This document shows positions 1 to 6,112 of a stretch of 11,917 nucleotides of DNA, one piece after another. The DNA comes from Verrucomicrobiota bacterium (GTDB lineage Bacteria > Verrucomicrobiota > Verrucomicrobiia > Chthoniobacterales > UBA10450), in contig QHNB01000070.1 in assembly GCA_003217965.1 (NCBI GenBank), positions 1 through 11,917 of the forward strand, given 5' to 3'. The notes below the pieces were generated by a model. It was not told the DNA's origin and did no database searches. It worked only from the letters and a program-made list of their open reading frames with translations. How positions within the stretch are numbered: position 1 is the first letter of the stretch; each line of letters starts with the position of its first letter. The position numbers were made by a program, and so were the translations under genes.

Positions 1-1
1 T

Positions 2-1009
2 CACACCGTCCATGAGACGGAAGCGGAAGCGCGCGAGGAAACCCGACGCATGCTCGATGTCTATGAAACCTTTGTCCGCGATCATCTGGCGCTCCCGGTT
101 TTTAGCGGCGAAAAATCCGAGAGCGAACGTTTTCCCGGTGCGGTGCAGACGCTTTCGATCGAAGCGATGGTACAGGATCGGAAGGCGATCCAAGCGGGGA
201 CGTCGCATTTTCTCGGCCAGAATTTTTCGCGGGCGAGCGGCATTCAATTTCAGACACGTGAGGGAAAGCAGGAGTTCGGCTGGACGACAAGCTGGGGCAT
301 GACTACCCGGCTGATCGGTACGGTCGTGATGACGCATGGCGATGACGATGGCTTGGTCTTGCCACCGCGAATCGCGCCAACTCACGTCGTTATTATTCCG
401 ATTACGCCCAAGGAAGAAACGCGCGCCGCCGTCCTTGAAGCGTGCACGAGGCTCGCTGCCCAGCTGCGGACTGGTGGTTACGGCGACCGACCGATTGAAG
501 TCGAGATCGATCAACGCGATCTCGGCGGGGGCGTCAAGAATTGGGAATGGATTAAGAAAGGTGTGCCGCTTCGGGTGGAGATTGGGCCACGCGACTTGGA
601 ATCAGGCAAAGTCACGGTCAGTCGCCGAGATCAGCCGGTAAAAGCGAAAGAAGTCTTCGCCACTGGCGAATTCGTCGAACGAGTGCCCGAGATTCTGAAC
701 TCCATTCAGCGGAGTCTGTTCCAGCGGGCCCTGCAATTTCGCGACGCGAACATCCGGATTTTTGACTCACGCGAGGAATTCTATGATTTCTTCACTGCGA
801 AAAACCCCGCTAAACCGGAAATTCATGGTGGATTTGCCCTGGCCCATTGGAATGGATCGCGGGCCGTCGAAGAAAAGGTTAAAGCCGATCTCAAAGTCAC
901 GATTCGCTGTATTCCATTCGCTGATCCGGCCCACCCAACCGAGCCGGGAAAATGCATTTTTACGGGTGAACCGAGCCCTCAACGCGTTGTCTGGGCAAAG
1001 TCATACTAG
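2..1009 (+). CDS. proS: Prolyl-tRNA synthetase, archaeal/eukaryal-type, 3' part (partial)
   Basis: Cytoplasmic class IIa enzyme that charges tRNA-Pro with proline. The reading frame is open from base 2, so the gene starts before the window; about 335 C-terminal residues are visible of a family length near 480. Seen: an HTVHET stretch at the very start, the class II motif-3 region (TSWGMTTRLIG, then MTHGDDDGLVLPPRIAP), which binds ATP, then the anticodon-binding domain beginning at HVVIIPI, and the C-terminal domain ending in the terminal Tyr typical of this ProRS type. The archaeal-type zinc ligands are largely missing: HWNGSRAVEE replaces the first Cys pair, and GKCIFTG keeps one Cys of the second. 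There is no INS editing domain in the visible part, as expected for this type. It is followed after 44 bases by a glutaredoxin gene on the same strand. Identification is firm. Confidence 0.96.
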   Translation, partial: HTVHETEAEAREETRRMLDVYETFVRDHLALPVFSGEKSESERFPGAVQTLSIEAMVQDRKAIQAGTSHFLGQNFSRASGIQFQTREGKQEFGWTTSWGMTTRLIGTVVMTHGDDDGLVLPPRIAPTHVVIIPITPKEETRAAVLEACTRLAAQLRTGGYGDRPIEVEIDQRDLGGGVKNWEWIKKGVPLRVEIGPRDLESGKVTVSRRDQPVKAKEVFATGEFVERVPEILNSIQRSLFQRALQFRDANIRIFDSREEFYDFFTAKNPAKPEIHGGFALAHWNGSRAVEEKVKADLKVTIRCIPFADPAHPTEPGKCIFTGEPSPQRVVWAKSY

Positions 1010-1053
1010 GCCGATCCATTGACGACGAGAGGCGCGCTGTTTTATTTTTGTAA

Positions 1054-1305
1054 ATGGCGATTGATCTCAAACTTTACAGCCGCGCAATGTGTTCTTGGTG
1101 CGAGGACGCGAAGGACTATCTTCACGTCCGCGGCTATAAATTTATTGAGATCGACGTAGGGCATGATCGCGCCGCTTACGAAGAAATGAGGGAGCTTTCC
1201 GATCAGAGTTGTGTGCCGACGCTGATCGCCGGCGATGAAGTGCTGGCGAATTTCGATATCGATCAGCTCGAGAAATTTTTAAGCGAGCACCAAATCGAAC
1301 CTTAA
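1054..1305 (+). CDS. Glutaredoxin-family protein, CSWC active site
   Basis: Small (83 aa) cytosolic thioredoxin-fold protein, expected to reduce disulfides or glutathione mixed disulfides. The redox motif is Cys13-Ser-Trp-Cys16 at the N-terminus of the first helix, where classical glutaredoxins have CPYC. The cis-proline loop is Val54-Pro55-Thr56. The usual GG(F/C)D glutathione-binding turn is ANFD here. A third cysteine, Cys53, sits directly before the cis-Pro loop. The start ATG is chosen because it gives the normal family N-terminus (beta strand IDLKLYS before CxxC). No clear Shine-Dalgarno sequence precedes it; a GAGAGG lies too far upstream (1026-1031). It probably shares a transcript with proS and the next gene, whose ATG begins immediately after this TAA. 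The family is clear; the electron donor and substrate are not known. Confidence 0.9.
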   Translation: MAIDLKLYSRAMCSWCEDAKDYLHVRGYKFIEIDVGHDRAAYEEMRELSDQSCVPTLIAGDEVLANFDIDQLEKFLSEHQIEP

Positions 1306-2121
1306 ATGTTATTCGGCCTTTTGCTTACTCTAGGCGTAGGTGTCCTCAGCGTCGCCTTGCGCAGCTATCAAAGCTCTTTTGCGCAAAAGGCAGGGGCGCT
1401 CGGCATCTTGATCGCGTCATTTCTCGCCGTCTATTTCATCACTGGAAGCATCGCTTGGGGGGTTGCCGGCGCCGCTAGTTGGCTCTTTCTGCCATGGCTG
1501 GAAATTCTCACCCGCATTCGAACGCTCCGTCTACCTAAAGAGAAACAGCTGCGTCCCAAGAGCCCCCCTTCCGCCAGCCTCTTCCCGGGGTTGGACGATA
1601 TTAGCCGAGAAATCGAAAGCGAGGGCTTCGCTCATGTTACTGATGCCGGTTGGGACTGGGAAGATTACCGGCAGTTCTTCCGGCTTTTCTACAAAGGGGA
1701 TGATCGAGCCCAGGCTACCATCTGCCTAAACGAGCAGCACGACCTCTCTTTTTATTATCTGCGAATCTCATCCCGGGCGACGAATGGTTTGATCTGGACG
1801 ACGTGGAATTATCCGCTCTCCTACGGCTTAAAACTCACGCCGCAGTACCGGATCAATCGACAACGGGCTGATCAAAGTTTTTGGCAACTTTATCAAAGTC
1901 ATCGGGATTTCTTGCGCCGGAATCGGATCGAGACCGTCGGCTTGGATGCCCTCGACGACGAGGCCATTCAGAGCGCGATTGAGAGCGATCTACGCGAACA
2001 AATCGCACATAATGTTGGCGCTGGTGTTCTCAAGCCGGCGGAAGGCAACGAAGTAAAATATTCCTGGCGGGGAATGATCTATCTCTGGTGCCAGTTCCTG
2101 CTCGACTTGGTCCGTCTGTAG
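1306..2121 (+). CDS. Unrecognised membrane-anchored protein, N-terminal TM segments plus soluble domain
   Basis: I do not recognise this 271-aa protein. Seen: two to three hydrophobic segments at about residues 1-20, 28-47 and 49-69, then a basic proline-rich linker (RLPKEKQLRPKSPPS), then a soluble domain of about 190 residues rich in Trp and aromatic residues (GWDWEDYRQFF, LIWTTWNYPLSYG, SFWQLYQSH). The C-terminus is again hydrophobic (YLWCQFLLDLVRL). By the positive-inside rule the soluble part is probably cytoplasmic. The ATG directly follows the glutaredoxin stop (TAAATG), so the two are likely translationally coupled and co-transcribed with proS. The coding density and long frame make it a real gene. 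The TAG stop lies inside the palindromic repeat at 2118-2166. No function can be assigned. Confidence 0.85.
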   Translation: MLFGLLLTLGVGVLSVALRSYQSSFAQKAGALGILIASFLAVYFITGSIAWGVAGAASWLFLPWLEILTRIRTLRLPKEKQLRPKSPPSASLFPGLDDISREIESEGFAHVTDAGWDWEDYRQFFRLFYKGDDRAQATICLNEQHDLSFYYLRISSRATNGLIWTTWNYPLSYGLKLTPQYRINRQRADQSFWQLYQSHRDFLRRNRIETVGLDALDDEAIQSAIESDLREQIAHNVGAGVLKPAEGNEVKYSWRGMIYLWCQFLLDLVRL

Positions 2122-2166
2122 CGGCGATCTGCGACCGTCGGGTCCGAGGAGCGCTGCTCCGGCTAC
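2118..2166. repeat. Two-hairpin palindromic intergenic repeat with GTAGC/GCTAC ends
   Basis: The segment begins GTAGC and ends GCTAC, a 5-bp inverted terminal match. Inside are two stem-loops: CGGCGATC/GACCGTCG around TGC (2122-2140, one G-U pair and one mismatch) and a perfect GGAGC/GCTCC around GCT (2148-2160). It fills the gap between two convergent genes, and its two end TAG/CTA triplets are the stop codons of those genes. There is no T-run on either side, so a classical intrinsic terminator is not evident, although the hairpins could still act at transcript ends. The form resembles REP/MITE-like intergenic repeats. A related hairpin with TAGC/GCTA ends is at 10653-10682. Confidence 0.6.
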
Positions 2167-2723
2167 ACCTTCATTATCTCAGCTTCTTTGCGCGAAAGAT
2201 GATCGTCGATCGATTTAACGAAGCGATTCGTTAACTTCTGCACTTCATCTTCCAGGTCACGCAGTCCGTCTTCCGTCAATTGTCCGGCAGTTTTCAACTT
2301 CTTTGCTTCATCGAGGGCGCTCCGCCGATTCCCCCGCACTCGCACTCGCGCTTCCTCTGCCATTTTACCGAGCGATCGAACCAAATCCTTGCGCCGCTCC
2401 TCCGAAAGTTCCGGAATTGGCAGCCGAATAATTTTGCCATCGACCGAGGGAGTAATACCGATCTTGGATTCACTCAGGGCCTTTTCAATATCTCGCACCG
2501 TACCGGCATCAAATGGTTGCACGACGAGCAACCGCGGCTCCGGCGTCGTGATCAGCGCCAGCTGTTTCAATTTCATGGCCGAGCCATAGGCCTGCACATC
2601 CACATTCTCGACCAGAGCCGGAGAGGCTTTACCCGTGCGGACTGCGGCAAACTCATGCACCATGTAATCGACGCTTTTTTCCATCGCCATTTCGGCTTCG
2701 AGGAGAATGTCGTCGCTGTTCAT
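2163..2723 (-). CDS. frr: Ribosome recycling factor
   Basis: RRF works with EF-G to split the post-termination ribosome into subunits. The protein is 186 aa, the normal family length of about 185, and the whole two-domain fold is covered. The N-terminal helix contains HEFAAVRTGKASPALVENV. The central beta domain carries LALITTPEPRLLVVQPFD and the ALSESKIGITPSVDGKIIRLPIPELSEERR block. The C-terminal helix has EEARVRVRGNRR, containing the conserved arginines of the tRNA-mimicking domain I. The C-terminus EAEIMKV closely fits the family ending, so the stop is natural even though it falls in the palindromic repeat. The start is the family-typical short Met-Asn-Ser-Asp; Shine-Dalgarno is weak. It is last in the cluster, 25 bases after pyrH, the classical pyrH-frr pairing. 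Confidence 0.97.
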   Translation of the reverse strand: MNSDDILLEAEMAMEKSVDYMVHEFAAVRTGKASPALVENVDVQAYGSAMKLKQLALITTPEPRLLVVQPFDAGTVRDIEKALSESKIGITPSVDGKIIRLPIPELSEERRKDLVRSLGKMAEEARVRVRGNRRSALDEAKKLKTAGQLTEDGLRDLEDEVQKLTNRFVKSIDDHLSRKEAEIMKV

Positions 2724-2748
2724 CGGAAAATTCTGACGCGTGCCGGTG

Positions 2749-3474
2749 CTAATCGCAAACGAGGGTACCGACTTTTCGGCCCAGGACCGCGTCTCGAAGG
2801 ATGCCCGGTTGATTCATATCGAAAACCACGATCGGGATCTTGTTGTCCATGCACAGACTAAACGCGGTGGAATCCATTACCTCGAGCCGCTTTCCCAGGG
2901 CCTCAGCATAGCTGATGCGGTCATACCGTTTTGCCTTCGGATTTTTGTTGGGATCTGAATCATAGACGCCATCGACCTTGGTTGCTTTCAGAATTACCTC
3001 CGCGCCGATCTCATTAGCCCGCAAAGCAGCAGTAGTATCTGTGGAGAAAAAGGGATTTCCCGTGCCGGCCACAAAGATTACGACCCGTCCGAGCTCGAGG
3101 TGGCGTATGGCACGGCCGCGAATGAACGGCTCGGCCACGTTTTTCATTTCAATCGCGGTCTGGACTCGGGTCTCGATCCCGATTTGGGCGCAGGCGCTTT
3201 GTAACGCCAATCCATTAATGACAGTTGCCAGCATCCCCATGTAATCCGCCGTCGTTCGATCCATTCCCCGATGGGCGGCCGAGAGTCCTCTCCAAATATT
3301 GCCGCCCCCAATAACAATGCCGACTTGGACGCCAAGATCGCGCACCTCTTTTACGCGCTCGGCAATCCCACGCACTACCTGCGGCGAGATATTCTCTTTC
3401 GAGCCGCGTTCCTGCATCGCCTCGCCGCTCAGCTTTAAAACGATCCGTTTGTAAACGGCGACCTCGCTCTGCAT
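2749..3474 (-). CDS. pyrH: UMP kinase
   Basis: Cytosolic bacterial UMP kinase (amino-acid kinase fold) converting UMP and ATP to UDP in pyrimidine nucleotide synthesis. At 241 aa it matches the family. Seen: YKRIVLKLSGEAM (residues 8-20, phosphate-binding Lys and Gly), VGIVIGGGNIWRG (51-63, nucleotide loop), MDRTTADYMGMLATVINGLAL (UMP-binding and effector region), FVAGTGNPFFSTDTTAALRA (134-153), and KATKVDGVYDSDPNKNPKA (163-181, ATP site). The frame is open upstream to 3588, but that extension is not family-like and overlaps fmt. The ATG at 3474 gives the usual N-terminus a few residues before YKRIVLKLSGE and leaves a 47-base gap to fmt. It is followed by frr as in most bacteria, but rpsB-tsf, the usual upstream partners, are not adjacent. 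Confidence 0.96.
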   Translation of the reverse strand: MQSEVAVYKRIVLKLSGEAMQERGSKENISPQVVRGIAERVKEVRDLGVQVGIVIGGGNIWRGLSAAHRGMDRTTADYMGMLATVINGLALQSACAQIGIETRVQTAIEMKNVAEPFIRGRAIRHLELGRVVIFVAGTGNPFFSTDTTAALRANEIGAEVILKATKVDGVYDSDPNKNPKAKRYDRISYAEALGKRLEVMDSTAFSLCMDNKIPIVVFDMNQPGILRDAVLGRKVGTLVCD

Positions 3475-3521
3475 GGCGCGCCAAGATGCCGCAAAATCTT
3501 TCTCGTTGGAAAGCAAAATGA

Positions 3522-4508
3522 CTAGGAAGAGCTGCGCTTTCTGGGCTGTGACTCGCCTGCAGTTCCCGGCGTCCCCTGCGCAATCCACGGATGACCCCGC
3601 ACCAGCTCATCAACCGTCATTCGCCGCGATCCTTCGAGGTGCACATCCAGCAGAGCGAGCGCGCCCTTCCCGGCTCCAAAAACAAGAGCGCGATCGGGCA
3701 ATGAAATAGCAGTGCCCACGTTGACATGAACGTCGCCGGTAATGGCAGCGGCGAAGACTTTTAGGGTACGCTTGCAGTTGTGACGTGCATCCCAAACCTG
3801 AGTGAACGCACCCGGCCACGGATTGAATGCGCGAATTTTGCGTTCAATAACCTCGGCTGCCTCATCCCAATCGATCCGCCCGTGCTCGCGCTCGAGTTTT
3901 GGAGCGTAGGTTGCAAGCGCGTTCTCTTGCGGGATGCGCGCTGCGCGGTTTTGGCTCAGTTGCACCATTGCCTCGGCTAATGCATCCGGCGCAATCTTCG
4001 CCAGACGGGTGTGGAGTGAGCCGGCGGTGTCTCTCGAGTCGATCTGCGTTTCGCGTTTCAGAAGAATATCGCCAGTATCGAGACCTTCATCCATGTAGAT
4101 GATGGTGATTCCCGTTAGGCGGTCGCCTGCCGCGATCGCGGCCTGAATCGGAGCGGCACCGCGCCATCGGGGAAGGAGCGAGGCATGAAGATTCAAAGAA
4201 GCAATTCGTGCCGCGTTCAGAACCGATCGGGGAAGAATTTGCCCGTAGGCCATCACGACGATTAAATCGGGCGCCAAAGCGCGAATTTCCGATATTGCTT
4301 GGTCGCTCTTGATTCGTTTCGGTTGCAGTAGCGGAAGAGGGATATCTCTAACCGCGAGCTTGATTGGCGATGGTTTAAGGCGCTGATCTCGTCCGGCCGG
4401 TTTGTCTGGTTGAGTGATAACGCCCACGAGTTTGTGCTCCTGCGATCGTTGGAGCATCCGCAGTGTCGGCACGCCAATCTCGCCGGTGCCGATAAAAACA
4501 ACGCGCAT
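3522..4508 (-). CDS. fmt: Methionyl-tRNA formyltransferase
   Basis: Transfers a formyl group from 10-formyl-tetrahydrofolate to initiator Met-tRNA before translation initiation. At 328 aa it covers the whole family length. The N-terminal Rossmann formyltransferase domain (about 1-200) begins MRVVFIGTGEIGVPTL. It includes VGVITQPDKPAGR, the SLNLHASLLPRWRGAAPI signature with catalytic Asn106 and His108, and MDEGLDTGDILL with Asp144. These three numbers coincide with the E. coli enzyme. The C-terminal OB-like tRNA-binding domain (about 205-315) includes RIDWDEAAEVIERKIRAFNPWPGAFT. A Ser/Arg/Lys-rich tail ends the protein. It starts 5 bases after the CxxC mini-protein gene, so translation is probably coupled. 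The usual neighbour def (peptide deformylase) is not in this window. Confidence 0.97.
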   Translation of the reverse strand: MRVVFIGTGEIGVPTLRMLQRSQEHKLVGVITQPDKPAGRDQRLKPSPIKLAVRDIPLPLLQPKRIKSDQAISEIRALAPDLIVVMAYGQILPRSVLNAARIASLNLHASLLPRWRGAAPIQAAIAAGDRLTGITIIYMDEGLDTGDILLKRETQIDSRDTAGSLHTRLAKIAPDALAEAMVQLSQNRAARIPQENALATYAPKLEREHGRIDWDEAAEVIERKIRAFNPWPGAFTQVWDARHNCKRTLKVFAAAITGDVHVNVGTAISLPDRALVFGAGKGALALLDVHLEGSRRMTVDELVRGHPWIAQGTPGTAGESQPRKRSSS

Positions 4509-4513
4509 CCGCG

Positions 4514-4792
4514 CTAGGGCAATGAAATCGGACTGCGCCTGCGAGGACGACGTGCCGCCATCGCCTGCGCCATTATTTTTTCGCCCGCCGTGATTTCACG
4601 CGAGCCGACTGATGACGCGCAGCCAGTGCAGAGATAATCGTAGATTTCCTTATCTGGCAGGACTAGCAGCAGGCGTTCGCGCACTGGCAGCGTGGCTCGG
4701 CACTTTTCGCAATAGAGCGTCGAGGCGGTGAAATTCTCAAACTGCTGCTGCGACTGCGGCGGGCTCATGCTTTTCCGGAACCAGGCCATCAT
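4514..4792 (-). CDS. Small CxxC/CxxC zinc-ribbon-like protein, unknown role
   Basis: I do not recognise a named family. The 92-aa product has two Cys pairs, Cys28-x2-Cys31 (YCEKCRA) and Cys55-x2-Cys58 (LCTGCAS), 23 residues apart, which is the pattern of a four-cysteine zinc ribbon. Between them is a hydrophobic stretch (LLLVLPDKEIYDYL). The tail is basic (AARRPRRRSPISLP), which would suit RNA or ribosome contact; that is inference. The gene overlaps the 3' end of the upstream kinase gene by 56 bases (32 if the third Met at 4768 is used). No in-frame start exists beyond the overlap that would keep both Cys pairs, so an overlap is unavoidable if the ORF is real. It stops 5 bases before fmt. 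The conserved motif and tight spacing make it likely real. Confidence 0.75.
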   Translation of the reverse strand: MMAWFRKSMSPPQSQQQFENFTASTLYCEKCRATLPVRERLLLVLPDKEIYDYLCTGCASSVGSREITAGEKIMAQAMAARRPRRRSPISLP

Positions 4793-5363
4793 TCACACTG
4801 GCCAGGATATCGAAAAGAACCTTGGCCGGCGGTTGTGTCGCGTCAATAGTCGTAATGCGGTCCGATGAATAATATAACAGCACCGGCTTCGAATCGACCT
4901 CGTAAGTGGAGAGACGTTTGTGAATCACTTCTTCGTTCGCGTCATCCAGGCGATTGTCTTTCAGGGCCCGCTTCTTCAAACGATAAAAAAGTGTGTCGCG
5001 ATCGGGACAGGAGAGATGAAAGACTTTTTGCACGTCAATCAGCCGATCCATGATCTTGGCCTGGTTGACGTTTCGCGGGATTCCATCCAGCACGAGAACG
5101 TCGATGTCTGGCTTGAACTTGTGAGCGTCGACCGCAGCATCGATTGCTTCTTTCCAAAGTTCGACCGTTACCTCGTCCGGAACGAGTTGGCCTCTGCTCG
5201 AGTATTCCAAAAAAGCGCGACCTACCGGTGTCCGGGTATCGATTGAGCGAAAAACATCACCGCACGCGCAATGAAAGAAACGGGGGATCGTTCCAAGCGT
5301 TTTGCCTTGGGTACCTTTGCCGCTGCCGGGGGCACCAAAAAGCAGGAACGTCTTATATTTCAT
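4737..5363 (-). CDS. adk: Adenylate kinase-like nucleoside monophosphate kinase, short LID
   Basis: Cytosolic P-loop NMP kinase, expected to convert AMP and ATP to 2 ADP; CMP/UMP specificity cannot be excluded. The start at 5363 gives MKYKTFLLFGAPGSGKGTQ, with the Walker A loop at residues 10-18. An in-frame ATG at 5393 would add ten non-family residues, and neither start has a good Shine-Dalgarno. Further motifs: CACGDVFRS in the NMP-binding region (usually STGDxxR), GQLVPDEVT, LDGIPRN (usually LDGFPRT, Arg kept), and RLKKRALKDNRLDDANEEVIHKRLSTYE. The last shows a short LID with no Cys4 zinc motif, although the catalytic arginines remain. The C-terminus is extended and Ala/Pro/Glu-rich. It follows rpmA by 63 bases, where many bacteria have obgE. 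Confidence 0.88.
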   Translation of the reverse strand: MKYKTFLLFGAPGSGKGTQGKTLGTIPRFFHCACGDVFRSIDTRTPVGRAFLEYSSRGQLVPDEVTVELWKEAIDAAVDAHKFKPDIDVLVLDGIPRNVNQAKIMDRLIDVQKVFHLSCPDRDTLFYRLKKRALKDNRLDDANEEVIHKRLSTYEVDSKPVLLYYSSDRITTIDATQPPAKVLFDILASVNDGLVPEKHEPAAVAAAV

Positions 5364-5426
5364 GTGGGAAATCGATCTTACCGCAATGGCCATGCCATTG
5401 TTAAGTCCAGAGATGCCGCCAACGGG

Positions 5427-5681
5427 TTATTCCTTCGCCACCGGATCAACGTTCACCCGCCGACTGGCCCGATCGAACCTGACGTTCCCGTCGATCAGGG
5501 CGAAAATCGTGTAATCGCGCCCCAGGCCAACGTTTTTGCCGGGCAAAAATTTCGTTCCGCGCTGGCGCACGATGATATTGCCGGCAACAACAAGTTCGTT
5601 TCCGAACTTCTTTACCCCGAGCCGTTTGCTGACGCTGTCCCGACCATTCTTTACGCTGCCTTGTCCTTTTTTATGAGCCAT
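5427..5681 (-). CDS. rpmA: 50S ribosomal protein L27
   Basis: L27 is a bacterial large-subunit protein whose N-terminal tail reaches the peptidyl-transferase centre. The 84-aa product starts directly with MAHKKGQGSVKNGRDS, so no cleavable N-terminal extension of the Firmicutes type is present. The strongly conserved core GNIIVRQRGTKFLPGKNVG and GRDYTIFALIDGNVRFD follows. The tail RRVNVDPVAKE is family-like. It lies two bases after the rplU stop codon, the universal L21-L27 pair, so the two are co-transcribed and probably translationally coupled. Codon use and GC look like the neighbouring genes. Identification is certain. Confidence 0.98.
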   Translation of the reverse strand: MAHKKGQGSVKNGRDSVSKRLGVKKFGNELVVAGNIIVRQRGTKFLPGKNVGLGRDYTIFALIDGNVRFDRASRRVNVDPVAKE

Positions 5682-5683
5682 TG

Positions 5684-6028
5684 TTAGGAGGCCTTCTCTT
5701 TTTTCGCTTTCGAACTGCCCAAACTGATCGATTTGATTTTCAGCCTGGTCAGCTTACGCCGGTGGCCCACCGTGCGGTGATAGCCTTTCCGACGCTTAAA
5801 CTTGAAAGCGATAATTTTCTTATCCTTCCGCTGTTCCACGACTTGAGCTGTTACCTTTGCACCATCGATGGGAGTGCCGTGAGTCACGTTTTCCCCATCG
5901 GCGTAGAACAAGACATCGGAGAGAACAACCTGTTTGCCCGCTTCGGTAGGGAGAAGATCGACATCGATCGTGTCACCCTCCGCGACACGATATTGCCTGC
6001 CACCGGTCTTGATGATTGCGAATGCCAT
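5684..6028 (-). CDS. rplU: 50S ribosomal protein L21
   Basis: Structural protein of the large subunit that binds 23S rRNA. The 114-aa product begins MAFAIIKTGGRQYRVAEGD, the L21 N-terminal signature, and includes DVLFYADGENVTHGTP, the VTAQVVEQRKDKKIIAFKFKRRKGYHRTVGHRR block and the TRLKI strand. The C-terminal tail is Lys/Ser-rich (SSKAKKEKAS). The frame is open further upstream to an ATG at 6061, but that adds 11 residues absent from the family. The start at 6028 has a GGGAGG sequence about 11 bases upstream (6040-6045), so I chose 6028. It lies 84 bases downstream of rsmI and directly upstream of rpmA. Confidence 0.97.
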   Translation of the reverse strand: MAFAIIKTGGRQYRVAEGDTIDVDLLPTEAGKQVVLSDVLFYADGENVTHGTPIDGAKVTAQVVEQRKDKKIIAFKFKRRKGYHRTVGHRRKLTRLKIKSISLGSSKAKKEKAS

Positions 6029-6112
6029 ACCAGGGGATGCCTCCCGAAAAAAGCCGTGCAAAGTGGCACAACATGGTGCCGTTTACAAGTCATTTCGCAG
6101 CTATCAGTCGCT
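6029..6112 (-). promoter_or_regulatory. rsmI-rplU spacer, possible L21 leader
   Basis: This 84-base gap is the longest inside the cluster and precedes the ribosomal protein pair. It holds a small inverted repeat GGCAC/GTGCC with a 6-base loop (6065-6080), a GTGC/GCAC variant next to it, and the GGGAGG ribosome-binding site of rplU near its downstream end. An internal promoter or an L21 autoregulatory leader is plausible here, but I see no convincing -35/-10 pair. The function is inference only. Confidence 0.25.

Noticed and set aside
2280..2861. 193-codon plus-strand open frame
   Set aside because: Antisense to frr and pyrH; a composition-driven shadow of conserved genes.
3475..3588. N-terminal extension of pyrH to an ATG at 3588
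   Set aside because: It would overlap fmt and adds 38 residues not seen in UMP kinases; the start at 3474 gives the family N-terminus.
6029..6061. Longer rplU start at 6061
   Set aside because: Adds 11 residues before the conserved MxxAIIKTGG; the start at 6028 has a GGGAGG site upstream.
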